Assembly: GCF_030270605.1 (NCBI RefSeq)
Contig: NZ_BSYJ01000003.1
Coordinates: 558,001 to 622,000 of the forward strand
From: Biformimicrobium ophioploci
GTDB taxonomy: Bacteria > Pseudomonadota > Gammaproteobacteria > Pseudomonadales > Cellvibrionaceae
Direction: 5' to 3'
Length of the DNA stretch: 64,000 nt
The notes below the pieces were generated by a model. That model saw nothing but the letters and a program-made list of their open reading frames with translations, searched no databases and was not told the origin of the DNA. How positions within the stretch are numbered: the first letter of the stretch is position 1; each line of letters begins with the position of its first letter. A program made the position numbers and the translations under genes. Shown in pieces: positions 36,751-44,645 of the stretch.

Positions 36751-36773
36751 GCCCACTTCGGTGGGCATTTTTT
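36751..36773 (+). terminator. Intra-operon hairpin (terminator or attenuator)
   Basis: GCCCAC, TTCG tetraloop, GTGGGC and ATTTTTT: a compact terminator-like hairpin in the 66-base gap between the LolA-like gene and the beta-barrel gene, which starts 13 bases later. It probably lowers expression of the distal genes relative to the pump. Confidence 0.75.
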
Positions 36774-36785
36774 CCGGACAGATAA

Positions 36786-38060
36786 ATGAATAGATATCCG
36801 CTAAAAATGCTGCTCTTTACTTTGCTGTTGCCTGCCGTTTCCGGCGCCCTCGCCCAGGAGGATGATTGGGGTGAGTGGGGCGAGGAGCTGGATGGTGCGT
36901 GGCAGGAGGAAAGCGCGGCGGCACGGCAGGCAGTCGGCCTGCCGTTGCACGGCTTTGTTGAACAGTCTTTCGGTGTACGTACCGAACGGGACCCGTTGCT
37001 CGACGATGAGACACTGGCTGATAGCCGTTTGCGCCTTGAATGGTCACCGTTGGTGGGTGAAGTGCAGTTCAAGCTGAAAGGGGACCTCTGGTACGACTCG
37101 GTAATCGGAGACTGGGAAGCGCAGGCACGCGAAGCCAGCATCCAGTATGCTGCCGCGAAGGACCTGGATATTAAATTCGGTCGTCAGACCCTGACCTGGG
37201 GTACCGGGGACTTCCTGTTTATCAATGACCAGTTTGCGAAGGACTGGCAGGCGTTCTTCAGCGGCCGGGACGACCAGTATCTCAAGGCGCCACAGGATGC
37301 CATTCGTGCGAGTTTTTATGGCGACTCGATAAATGCCGAGCTGGTATGGATGCCGCGCTTCAAGTCAGATGAATTTATCCGTGGCGAGCGCTTCTCGTTT
37401 TTCTCGCCGCAGGTTGGGCAGCAGGTTGCGCCCGGTTTTTCGGTAGAGGAGCCGGCCGAAAATGAGCTCGCTGCAAGGCTGTTCTGGCAGTCCGGTAGCA
37501 CCGAATATGCGGTATACGGCTACAACGGCCATCAGGGGACGCCGGATATCAGTCCCGTGCTGGGCGCATACTTTCCGGAGTTGGTGGTTGCCGGCGCAAG
37601 CCTGCGTCGGCCGTTCTTTGGTGGCTTGTTCAATACTGAGTGGGGCTATTTCGATAACGAATCCAAACCCGACCAGTGGCGTGTATTGTTGGGCTATGAA
37701 CGCGAGCTGTTTACCAACTTTACCGCCAGCGGACAGGCCTACCTGGAGCACTACGCAGAAGAGGTTCTGCCCAAAGATTTTTCAGTGTTGCCGGAATACG
37801 CCCCGGACCGCAGCCGCACTGTGCTGACCACGCGCCTGAGCTACCGTGCCATGCAGGAAAAGCTTACCTGGACCCTGTTCGCTTTCCATTCACCCAGTGA
37901 CCGCGATGGTTACCTGCGACCCAGCGTGAGCTGGCGCCAGAGTGACGAGTGGCAATGGACCCTGGGAGGCAATATTTATCACGGCGATGCGCCGCACACG
38001 TTCTTCGGCCAGTTTGACCGGGCCGACAACGCCTATATCCGTTTGAAGTTCAGTTTCTAG
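36786..38060 (+). CDS. Outer-membrane beta-barrel protein (DUF1302-like)
   Basis: A 424-residue protein with signal peptide (ends GALAQ), an acidic Trp-rich stretch (EDDWGEWGEELDGAWQEE), then alternating amphipathic strands (FVEQSFGVRTE, FKLKGDLWYDSVIG, DIKFGRQTLTWGTGDFLFIND) and a terminal aromatic residue (YIRLKFSF), the BAM signal of outer-membrane barrels. GRQTLTWGxGD resembles the DUF1302 family, which elsewhere travels with DUF1329 and MMPL genes. It is likely the outer-membrane partner of the pump. Family assignment is tentative. Confidence 0.75.
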   Translation: MNRYPLKMLLFTLLLPAVSGALAQEDDWGEWGEELDGAWQEESAAARQAVGLPLHGFVEQSFGVRTERDPLLDDETLADSRLRLEWSPLVGEVQFKLKGDLWYDSVIGDWEAQAREASIQYAAAKDLDIKFGRQTLTWGTGDFLFINDQFAKDWQAFFSGRDDQYLKAPQDAIRASFYGDSINAELVWMPRFKSDEFIRGERFSFFSPQVGQQVAPGFSVEEPAENELAARLFWQSGSTEYAVYGYNGHQGTPDISPVLGAYFPELVVAGASLRRPFFGGLFNTEWGYFDNESKPDQWRVLLGYERELFTNFTASGQAYLEHYAEEVLPKDFSVLPEYAPDRSRTVLTTRLSYRAMQEKLTWTLFAFHSPSDRDGYLRPSVSWRQSDEWQWTLGGNIYHGDAPHTFFGQFDRADNAYIRLKFSF

Positions 38061-38098
38061 TGTTTCAAATAAAGTTTCCAGAAAGGAGGAAATTCCCC

Positions 38099-38314
38099 AT
38101 GTCTACAGAACGCGCAACCTTTGTATTTGCCGGTGTGATGGTACTGGTTTCAGTGGCACTGACCCTGTTCGTGCACCCGAACTGGTTCTGGTTTACGGTG
38201 TTTATCGGATTTAATATGATTCAGAGCGCCATTACCGGACTGTGCCCCGCTACCTGGGTCATGAAAAAGGCCGGTATGCGCACCGAAGGCCAGATCGCCT
38301 GCGGTATTAAGTGA
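38099..38314 (+). CDS. DUF2892 small membrane protein
   Basis: A 71-residue protein with two hydrophobic helices and the DUF2892 motif TGLCPATWVMKKAGMR, whose single Cys-Pro is conserved. AAGGAGG lies 8 bases before the ATG at 38099, so I reject the longer frame from 38060. DUF2892 proteins are commonly coded next to or fused to rhodaneses, as here, which suggests handling of sulfane sulfur at the inner membrane; the mechanism is unknown. Confidence 0.85.
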   Translation: MSTERATFVFAGVMVLVSVALTLFVHPNWFWFTVFIGFNMIQSAITGLCPATWVMKKAGMRTEGQIACGIK

Positions 38315-38331
38315 GTTTTTGGAGTATCAGC

Positions 38332-38685
38332 ATGAGTTGGGTAAAAACTGTGACTGCATCTATCGGTATGTTTTTCGGAAGTATGGCTGCGGCCGCGGAC
38401 TTTGACACCACCGTCGCATGGGCGCTGATCGATGAGGGCGCAACCCTGATAGACGTCCGCACAGAATCGGAGTACGCCGCCGGTCATCTTGAAGGTGCGA
38501 TCCTGATTCCGCACGACCAGTTTTCAACCCATATTGAAAAGCTGGTAGCGACAGACAAGCCGATAGTGGTCTATTGTCGCAGCGGCCGTCGTTCCGGTCT
38601 TGTGACTACCCAGTTAAAGAATGCCGGGTTCGACAAGGTTGTGAATGGTGGCGGTTACGAAATGCTGAAGGCCAGCCGCCCGTAA
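38332..38685 (+). CDS. Periplasmic rhodanese
   Basis: A 117-residue single-domain rhodanese with a signal peptide (about 1-24, ending MAAAADF), so it should act in the periplasm. The catalytic loop is YCRSGRRSG with the persulfide-forming cysteine; IDVRTESEYAAGHLEGAILIPH is the usual CH2A region. A GGAG lies 8 bases before the ATG at 38332; a GTG at 38311 overlapping the DUF2892 stop is the alternative start. Resembles PspE/GlpE-type sulfurtransferases. Confidence 0.88.
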   Translation: MSWVKTVTASIGMFFGSMAAAADFDTTVAWALIDEGATLIDVRTESEYAAGHLEGAILIPHDQFSTHIEKLVATDKPIVVYCRSGRRSGLVTTQLKNAGFDKVVNGGGYEMLKASRP

Positions 38686-38714
38686 GGTGGCCTGGTAACC
38701 GGAAGGAGGTCAAC

Positions 38715-39068
38715 GTGATCAAGACCCTGCCAGAAATCGTCGGTCCCGCCAAGGCGCAGTGCCAGCTGGTCTCAGCGGAAGATGCCGCAAAGATCATCGG
38801 TGCAACGCCGGAGGCCGTGGTGATCGATGTACGCGAGCCGGGGGAGGTTGCCCAGCTGTGTGCCGAGGGCACCGTCAATATTCCCCGTGGCGTATTGGAG
38901 ATGAAGGTTGGGGAGGTGGTGAAAGCCGCAGATCAGCCGATCCTGATTCACTGCGCTACCGGTGGTCGCGCGGCGCTGTCGGCGGTTGCACTTATGAATA
39001 TGGGTTACACCAACGTGCGTGTTATCGATGCGGATAGCAACGCGGTCGTGGCCAGTCTGGCCGGCTGA
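38715..39068 (+). CDS. Cytoplasmic rhodanese-like sulfurtransferase
   Basis: A 117-residue rhodanese without a signal peptide, catalytic loop HCATGGRAALSA, and the start VIDVREPGEVAQLCAEGTVNIPRGVLE. GTG start at 38715 with a strong AAGGAGG 7 bases upstream; the ORF opens at 38574 inside the previous gene. With the preceding periplasmic rhodanese it makes a pair on either side of the inner membrane, which with DUF2892 between them suggests movement of sulfane sulfur across it. Confidence 0.88.
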   Translation: MIKTLPEIVGPAKAQCQLVSAEDAAKIIGATPEAVVIDVREPGEVAQLCAEGTVNIPRGVLEMKVGEVVKAADQPILIHCATGGRAALSAVALMNMGYTNVRVIDADSNAVVASLAG

Positions 39069-39117
39069 GCCCTTCGCAGTGTGGCAAGCAGTCCCTGCAG
39101 ACCGGGTGGCTACTCAG

Positions 39118-39795
39118 CTAGCTTCCCGGTTTGCATAGCTCGCGAAACCCGGCCGCCATAAATGGGATCATATGGTCGTAGGCGGAGCGGAAATCATGCG
39201 AGTGGCAGGCACCACCCGACAGGCGATCAATACGTCCGGTATCCGCAAGGGTAAGGGACAGGGCGCCGGAAAGGTTGTGGTAACACCAGAAAATATTCTC
39301 GGTGCTGGCATCGGGGAAGCAGCGCTGCATGGCATCGGTAAAGTGCAGCACCAGCTCGTCGAAGTGGGTGCTGATGATTCTCTCACCCCAGGTGGCGGAG
39401 CTGTTGACCCAGGCTACCAGCGCGCAGTAATTGCGCCAGCCGCGGTCTTCTGATTCCTGCGCGATTTCCAGTGGCCGCAGAAAGGCCTCAATCACTTTTT
39501 CGATACTGGGCGCGTTCGGCGCCGCTTCCTGCTCGGCAGTCTTCAGGGCCTCGAGGCGGGCCTCGTTGAGGATCCGGCCGCGGCGCTTGAAGACCGCATT
39601 GAACAAATCCTGCTTGGGTCCGAAATAGTAACTGGTCAGTGCGACATCGACGCCTGCCAATTTGGCGATCTGTCGCAGGGTTACCCCGTCGTAGCCGTGT
39701 GCGGCGAAAAGCTCCTCCGCCGCGTCCAGAATCCGTTCACGCCGTTGCTGGCTGCCTGCCGACCTGGGCTGGCTGGCCGCTGTCACTGTTGTCAT
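39118..39795 (-). CDS. TetR-family transcriptional regulator
   Basis: A 225-residue repressor with an N-terminal TetR helix-turn-helix (about 18-65: RERILDAAEELFAAHGYDGVTLRQIAKLAGVDVALTSYYFGPKQDLFNAVF) and a C-terminal ligand-binding helical domain. It lies 89 bases from the MFS gene on the same strand and probably controls the MFS and TonB/hydrolase transcripts. Three phased TCAAC-N4-GTTGA boxes between those transcripts are candidate operators. Its ligand is unknown. Confidence 0.9.
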   Translation of the reverse strand: MTTVTAASQPRSAGSQQRRERILDAAEELFAAHGYDGVTLRQIAKLAGVDVALTSYYFGPKQDLFNAVFKRRGRILNEARLEALKTAEQEAAPNAPSIEKVIEAFLRPLEIAQESEDRGWRNYCALVAWVNSSATWGERIISTHFDELVLHFTDAMQRCFPDASTENIFWCYHNLSGALSLTLADTGRIDRLSGGACHSHDFRSAYDHMIPFMAAGFRELCKPGS

Positions 39796-39884
39796 AGTCT
39801 GTCCTTCTTAACGCCGGCTAGGTTACTGCAAGTCCAATGCGGACAACAACCGGGGAAGTTGCCGTCCGCTGCGGGCGTCGCGCG

Positions 39885-41153
39885 TCAGGCGCTCTCGGCG
39901 ATGGGGGCGCTGGCCTCGGCCTGTTTTTTTGGCGCGGTTTCCGGCAGGAAGAAGCTGCCGATAAACAGGGTGGTACTGACCAGGGTAATCATGCTGAACG
40001 CGGAGCTGAAGTCGCCACCATTGCTGTCTACCAGCCAGCCGAACAGCCACAGGATAAAGGTCGAGATCAGGTAGCTGATGCTGTAGAACAGGCTGAATAC
40101 CACGGTGATCCGTTCCGGCGTCATGCGGGGGAGCTCCTGCGGCAGTGTCACCAGCGCGGTAACCGGGAAGAAAATAACGAAACCGAGCACCAGCCCGAAT
40201 GCGCTGCGATACAGCTCGCTGTCCGAGAAGCTGAGGCCGGCGACGCACACCGACATGATCAGCCCAGACCAGCGGATCACCGGTATGCGCGCCGGTACAC
40301 GGCGGCTGAAGTACATTCCCGCGAGTGTGCCGGCAATACCGGCCCACATCACCAGCGACCCCTGGGTAATGCCGGCTTTCGGGTAGAAGGTGAACAGGCA
40401 GATGTAGAAACACAGTACGCCGCTGTAGGAGAGGGCGTAGCGCCAGTTGAAACTGTCGCGCAGCCCCTCGCCGTAGCCGTAGCCTTGCGTTTCCTCATTC
40501 GCTGCTTTGCGCTTCGCCCCGGCTTCTGTGCCGGCAGCCGGTTGCTCTGCTGCCGTCGGCGTGTCGAAGTCCACCAGCATCCACAGGCCGGCCAGCACAA
40601 TACTGGCAATCGAGAAGGCGGAGAGGGTGTTTTCCCAGCCGCCGAACAGCGCGGTCAGGTCCTCGATCAGCCACAGCACCACCGCAGTGCCGGCATTGAA
40701 CGCGACGGCGTTGATGCCGTTGATGACCGGGCGTTCCCCGGGTTCAAACCAGCGCAGCACAATCGGGTTGAAATAGACCACCATCAGGGCGCCGCCGAGC
40801 CCCACCACAAAGCGGCTGATCAGCAGCAACTCGTAGTTCGGCGCAAACGGGGTGAGCAGGCCAACCCCGATCATCAGGGCGGAAACCAGAAAGGCCGCCT
40901 TGATACCGAGGCGCACCGCGACAATGGCAGCGATAAAGGTCCCGACAATTTTGGCAACGGTGACGGAGCCACTGAGCATGCTCGCCGCAGCCAGGGTTTC
41001 GATGCCCATGGCCGCCATGATGGCGCCCATATTGGCGGTCGCGCCCACCCATGCCATGGCAAACAGCACGTAGCTGAAGAACACGATCGCTTCGACGGCG
41101 TATTTGTTGTGAATTCTCATTTTGGTGTCACCGTTATTGTTTTTCTGTCCCAT
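39885..41153 (-). CDS. MFS transporter
   Basis: A 422-residue major-facilitator protein with about twelve hydrophobic helices in two halves, separated by a charged loop that includes EAGAKRKAANEETQ. I chose the ATG at 41151-41153, with AAAAGG about 6 bases upstream, over an ATG at 41118-41120 that is nearer the first helix (YAVEAIVFFSYVLFAMAWVGATANMG); the frame itself runs back to 41270. Substrate unknown; context suggests uptake of the compound degraded by the divergent hydrolase/thiolase/ligase genes. Confidence 0.88.
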   Translation of the reverse strand: MGQKNNNGDTKMRIHNKYAVEAIVFFSYVLFAMAWVGATANMGAIMAAMGIETLAAASMLSGSVTVAKIVGTFIAAIVAVRLGIKAAFLVSALMIGVGLLTPFAPNYELLLISRFVVGLGGALMVVYFNPIVLRWFEPGERPVINGINAVAFNAGTAVVLWLIEDLTALFGGWENTLSAFSIASIVLAGLWMLVDFDTPTAAEQPAAGTEAGAKRKAANEETQGYGYGEGLRDSFNWRYALSYSGVLCFYICLFTFYPKAGITQGSLVMWAGIAGTLAGMYFSRRVPARIPVIRWSGLIMSVCVAGLSFSDSELYRSAFGLVLGFVIFFPVTALVTLPQELPRMTPERITVVFSLFYSISYLISTFILWLFGWLVDSNGGDFSSAFSMITLVSTTLFIGSFFLPETAPKKQAEASAPIAESA

Positions 41154-41263
41154 TTTGACCTTTTCAGGCAAGTAGGCTGGCGCATAATGCCCATAAATGG
41201 TGCGTTGGTGCAGTCTGGCGCGAAACCTCGAAGGTGATTGATAACCCAGATTGGCAGGGGTTT

Positions 41264-41341
41264 TCAACAACTGATGAAAAAACCAGTTGACAGCTCAACA
41301 GCTGTTGATGTTTATTTCAGGTGCACTCAACGGTTGTTGAG
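41264..41341 (+). promoter_or_regulatory. Cluster of TCAAC-N4-GTTGA operator boxes
   Basis: Three dyads at regular spacing: TCAAC-AACT-GATGA (41264-41277, one mismatch), TCAACAGCTGTTGA (41295-41308, perfect) and TCAACGGTTGTTGA (41327-41340, perfect). Starts are 31 and 32 bases apart, close to three helical turns. A perfect 15-base palindrome GCACCAATTTGGTGC follows at 41341-41355. The cluster lies between the divergent MFS and TonB genes and is the likely binding region of the nearby TetR regulator. Confidence 0.7.
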
Positions 41342-41437
41342 CACCAATTTGGTGCGCCTCGGCCCGAGCAGCAACAGCAAGGCGATCGACGGTATCTAAC
41401 GCCCAACGGAAAAATATAAAAAAGAGGAGTCGCTCCC

Positions 41438-43687
41438 GTGAGCTCATCCAAACACTTTTCCCTGCAGCCCATCGCTGCAGCTATTGGTCTCAGCATGATT
41501 TCAGTCGCGGCCAGCGCCCAGAGTGCAGATGCACCGGCAGGCCTCGAGGAGATAACCGTTACCGCGCAGAAGCGCGCGCAGAACATGCAGGAAGTCCCGG
41601 TCGCGGTCACTGCGTTCGGCAGCGACGATCTGGAGCAGGCGGGTGTCGAAACCATCGCCGACCTGGAACGCATCTCCCCGAATACCCAGCTGCGCGCCAG
41701 CCGCGCCACCAACACCACCCTGACGGCTTACATCCGTGGCATCGGCCAGAATGACCCGCTGTGGGGCTTCGAGCCGGGTGTTGGCCTGTACATTGACGAC
41801 GTCTACTTCGCCCGCCCGCAGGGTGCGATGCTGGACGTCTACGACATCGAGCGTATCGAAGTACTGCGCGGACCGCAGGGCTCGCTGTACGGCAAGAACA
41901 CCATCGGTGGCGCCATCAAGTACGTGACCAAGCGTATGTCCGGTGATGCCGAGATGGACCTGGGCGTGTCTGTGGGTAGCTACAACCAGCGCGACATCAC
42001 TGCCGCTGGTAAATTGCCGCTGATCGAGGACAAGCTCTACGTGGGTGCTACCGTTGCCAGCTTCAACCGCGACGGCTTCGGCACCAACAATTACACCGGT
42101 GCTGAAAACTACAACAAGGACATCACTGCGGCGCGCGTCAGCATGGAGTTCACTCCGACCGAGGAGCTGTTCATCCGTCTGGCCGCGGACAAGACCGAGG
42201 ACGACAGCAACAACCGTCACGGATCGCGCCTGACCACGAGCCTGCAGACCGGCGAAGCGCCGCAGGATCCGTTCGATTCCAGTGCCGGTGCCGGCGACAA
42301 GCAAAAGGTAGAGAACACCGGTACCAACCTGACCGTTGAATGGGCCCTTTCCGACAACATTACAGTGAAGTCCGTTAGTGCCTGGCGTGAAGGCAGCACC
42401 GAGGGCTTTATTGACTTCGATGGCACTCAGGTGAACACCTTCGACGCACCGGTAATGTACGAGGACGACCAGTTCACCCAGGAGCTGCAGTTCAACTACA
42501 CCAACGACCGCCTGGCCCTGGTGGGTGGCTTCTTCTACATGGACGGCTACGCCGCTGGTGCCTTCGATGTAATCGCAGGTGCTGCACTGGGTGGGCCGGC
42601 ACAGGAGCCGCAGAACGCCATCGCTCCGACCTTCGTGGCAGCCACTGAAGGTACCGCGGATACCGAGAGCAGGGCGGTCTACCTGCAGGCCAACTACGAC
42701 CTGACGGATAAAGCTACCCTGACCCTGGGCGGCCGTTACACCAAGGACGAGAAGAGCGCGACTGTATACAAGGCGCGCCTGTTCACTGACGGTAGCGCAG
42801 GTGGTGCTTCTGCCCTGTTTGGCGGCGGTGATCTGCTGGTGCTGGGTGTGCAGTCCGACTTCGAGGAAGGCGGTGACTGGAGCAAGTTTAACCCGAAGGT
42901 TGGCATCGACTACCAGATCAACGATGACACCATGGTTTACGCCAGCTACGCGGAAGGTTTCAAATCCGGCGGTATCAACATGCGTGCGGACGTGTCTGCC
43001 TCTCCGGCGGGCTTCTCCCATGTGTTTGAGCCGGAAGATGCCGCCAGCTTCGAACTGGGTCTCAAGACTGAAATGCTGGACAACCGCGTGCGCATGAACG
43101 CAGCCGTGTTCTCCACTGATTACGAAAATGTGCAGATCACCCAGACGGCGCTGATCGGCACCAACTTCGTACCGGTGGTAGCGACAGACAACGTTCAGAG
43201 CATCAACGGTGTCGAGCTGGAAGTTACCGCGGCGCTGACCGACAGCCTGACCGCTGTGGCAAACATGGGCTACGCCGATGCTTCCTGGGACAAGTTCCTG
43301 GATGGCGCGGGCATGGACGTCAGCGATGATCGCTCTGTCTCCAACGTGCCGGAGCTTTCCGGTATGGTCGGTTTCACCTATGAAACCACCATGGCCGGCG
43401 GCAGCCTGATTCTTGGCGGCAACCTGTCCTACACCGACGAGATTGCGATGGAAGTGGCAGTGCCGAACCAGCCAATTGATGAGGATTCCTACACCCTCGC
43501 CAATGTGGACGTCACCTGGTACTCCGCGGACGAGCACTGGTCTGTAGGCCTGCACGGCAAGAACCTGACAGACGAAGCTTATCGCGTGGCAGGCTACAAC
43601 TTCCCGGCCTTCCTCGGCGATGACGAAATCCTCGGCTTCTACGGTGCGCCGCGGACCTTCACCGCATCCGTATCTTATAAGTTCTGA
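41438..43687 (+). CDS. TonB-dependent outer-membrane receptor
   Basis: A 749-residue receptor with signal peptide (ends ASAQ), a TonB box-like EEITVTAQKRAQN segment, a plug domain (about 45-165, with RGIGQNDPLWGFEPGVGLYIDDVY and RIEVLRGPQGSLYGKNTIGGAIKYVTK) and a beta-barrel ending ASVSYKF, with the terminal Phe. It is of the FecA/siderophore-like superfamily but is more likely to import a carbon compound given the catabolic genes behind it. GTG start at 41438 with AGAGGAG upstream. Confidence 0.93.
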   Translation: MSSSKHFSLQPIAAAIGLSMISVAASAQSADAPAGLEEITVTAQKRAQNMQEVPVAVTAFGSDDLEQAGVETIADLERISPNTQLRASRATNTTLTAYIRGIGQNDPLWGFEPGVGLYIDDVYFARPQGAMLDVYDIERIEVLRGPQGSLYGKNTIGGAIKYVTKRMSGDAEMDLGVSVGSYNQRDITAAGKLPLIEDKLYVGATVASFNRDGFGTNNYTGAENYNKDITAARVSMEFTPTEELFIRLAADKTEDDSNNRHGSRLTTSLQTGEAPQDPFDSSAGAGDKQKVENTGTNLTVEWALSDNITVKSVSAWREGSTEGFIDFDGTQVNTFDAPVMYEDDQFTQELQFNYTNDRLALVGGFFYMDGYAAGAFDVIAGAALGGPAQEPQNAIAPTFVAATEGTADTESRAVYLQANYDLTDKATLTLGGRYTKDEKSATVYKARLFTDGSAGGASALFGGGDLLVLGVQSDFEEGGDWSKFNPKVGIDYQINDDTMVYASYAEGFKSGGINMRADVSASPAGFSHVFEPEDAASFELGLKTEMLDNRVRMNAAVFSTDYENVQITQTALIGTNFVPVVATDNVQSINGVELEVTAALTDSLTAVANMGYADASWDKFLDGAGMDVSDDRSVSNVPELSGMVGFTYETTMAGGSLILGGNLSYTDEIAMEVAVPNQPIDEDSYTLANVDVTWYSADEHWSVGLHGKNLTDEAYRVAGYNFPAFLGDDEILGFYGAPRTFTASVSYKF

Positions 43688-43698
43688 TCCGGAACGCG

Positions 43699-43736
43699 GG
43701 GATACCCGTAGCATTTGCTACGGGTATCCCGTTTTC
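43699..43736 (+). terminator. Strong hairpin after the TonB receptor gene
   Basis: GGGATACCCGTAGCA and TGCTACGGGTATCCC form a perfect 15-base stem around a TT loop (or 14 around ATTT), then GTTTTCT. It is a terminator or partial attenuator between the receptor and the hydrolase gene 27 bases further on, and its long stem would also protect the receptor mRNA. Confidence 0.85.
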
Positions 43737-43763
43737 TAACCCAACCGGTTTGGGAGATTACAC

Positions 43764-44645
43764 ATGCAGGATTATCTTGATCTGCACTACAAGAGTAGTG
43801 ACGGACTGACACTCTACGCCCGTGATTATCACGGATCGCAGGTTCCGGCCGATAGACCGGTGCTGATGTTATTGCACGGCCTGACCCGCAACTCGAGGGA
43901 CTTTGAAAGTCTCGCTGCACATCTGGCAAATGATTTCAGGGTCATAGTCCCGGACCAGCGCGGGCGCGGCCTGTCGCAGTGGGATCCGGAAATTGCCAAC
44001 TACCAGCCCGCGACCTACGTGGCGGACATGTTTACGCTGATTGAGCAGCTCGGCACCGAGCGCGTCGTTGTGATCGGTACTTCCATGGGTGGCCTGATGG
44101 GCATGATCATGGTGGCCATGCAGCGTGAAAAGATCGCCGGTCTGGTGCTGAATGATATCGGCCCGGAAGTCCATGAAGAGGGGCTGGCGAGAATCAAGAG
44201 CTATGTCGGCAAGACCGCGCCGGCAAAGACCTGGGAAGATGCGGCGGCAACGGTAAAAGAGTTGAACAGCGTTGCCTTTCCTAACTATTCCCCGGAAGAC
44301 TGGATGCGCATGGCGCGCCAGCTCTATACCGAAAACGAGCAGGGTGTACCCGTGCTCGCCTACGATCCGGCAATCGCCAAGCCAATCAGCGCCGACGGCG
44401 AAGCGGCAGTGCCGCCGGACCTGTGGCCGTTGTTTGAAGGATTGAAGGGTTTACCCTCACTGACAATTCGCGGCGCGCTGTCTGACATCCTGGCGAAACC
44501 CTGTTTTGAAGAGATGCAGGCACGCCTGCCGGAAATGGCGGCTGCCGAAATTCCCGAGTGCGGTCATGCGCCAGCACTGGATGAGCCGGATTCCGTTAAC
44601 GCAATAGACACTTTCCTGAATCAGTTCAGGGTGGCCGGCGCATGA
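43764..44645 (+). CDS. Alpha/beta hydrolase
   Basis: A 293-residue alpha/beta-hydrolase-fold enzyme. The oxyanion motif LLHGLTRNSRDF, the nucleophile elbow GTSMGG and the catalytic histidine region PECGHAPALDEPD are present. Such enzymes cleave esters, lactones or carbon-carbon bonds; the substrate is not identifiable. Its stop overlaps the thiolase ATG by 4 bases, so it belongs to an operon with the thiolase and acyl-CoA ligase. Confidence 0.88.
   Translation: MQDYLDLHYKSSDGLTLYARDYHGSQVPADRPVLMLLHGLTRNSRDFESLAAHLANDFRVIVPDQRGRGLSQWDPEIANYQPATYVADMFTLIEQLGTERVVVIGTSMGGLMGMIMVAMQREKIAGLVLNDIGPEVHEEGLARIKSYVGKTAPAKTWEDAAATVKELNSVAFPNYSPEDWMRMARQLYTENEQGVPVLAYDPAIAKPISADGEAAVPPDLWPLFEGLKGLPSLTIRGALSDILAKPCFEEMQARLPEMAAAEIPECGHAPALDEPDSVNAIDTFLNQFRVAGA

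Noticed and set aside
39837-41237. 466-residue plus-strand open frame
   Set aside because: Antisense of the MFS gene; rich in His, Gln and Arg without membrane segments.
41501-43714. 737-residue minus-strand open frame
   Set aside because: Antisense of the TonB receptor gene; low-information translation, no signal peptide or motif.
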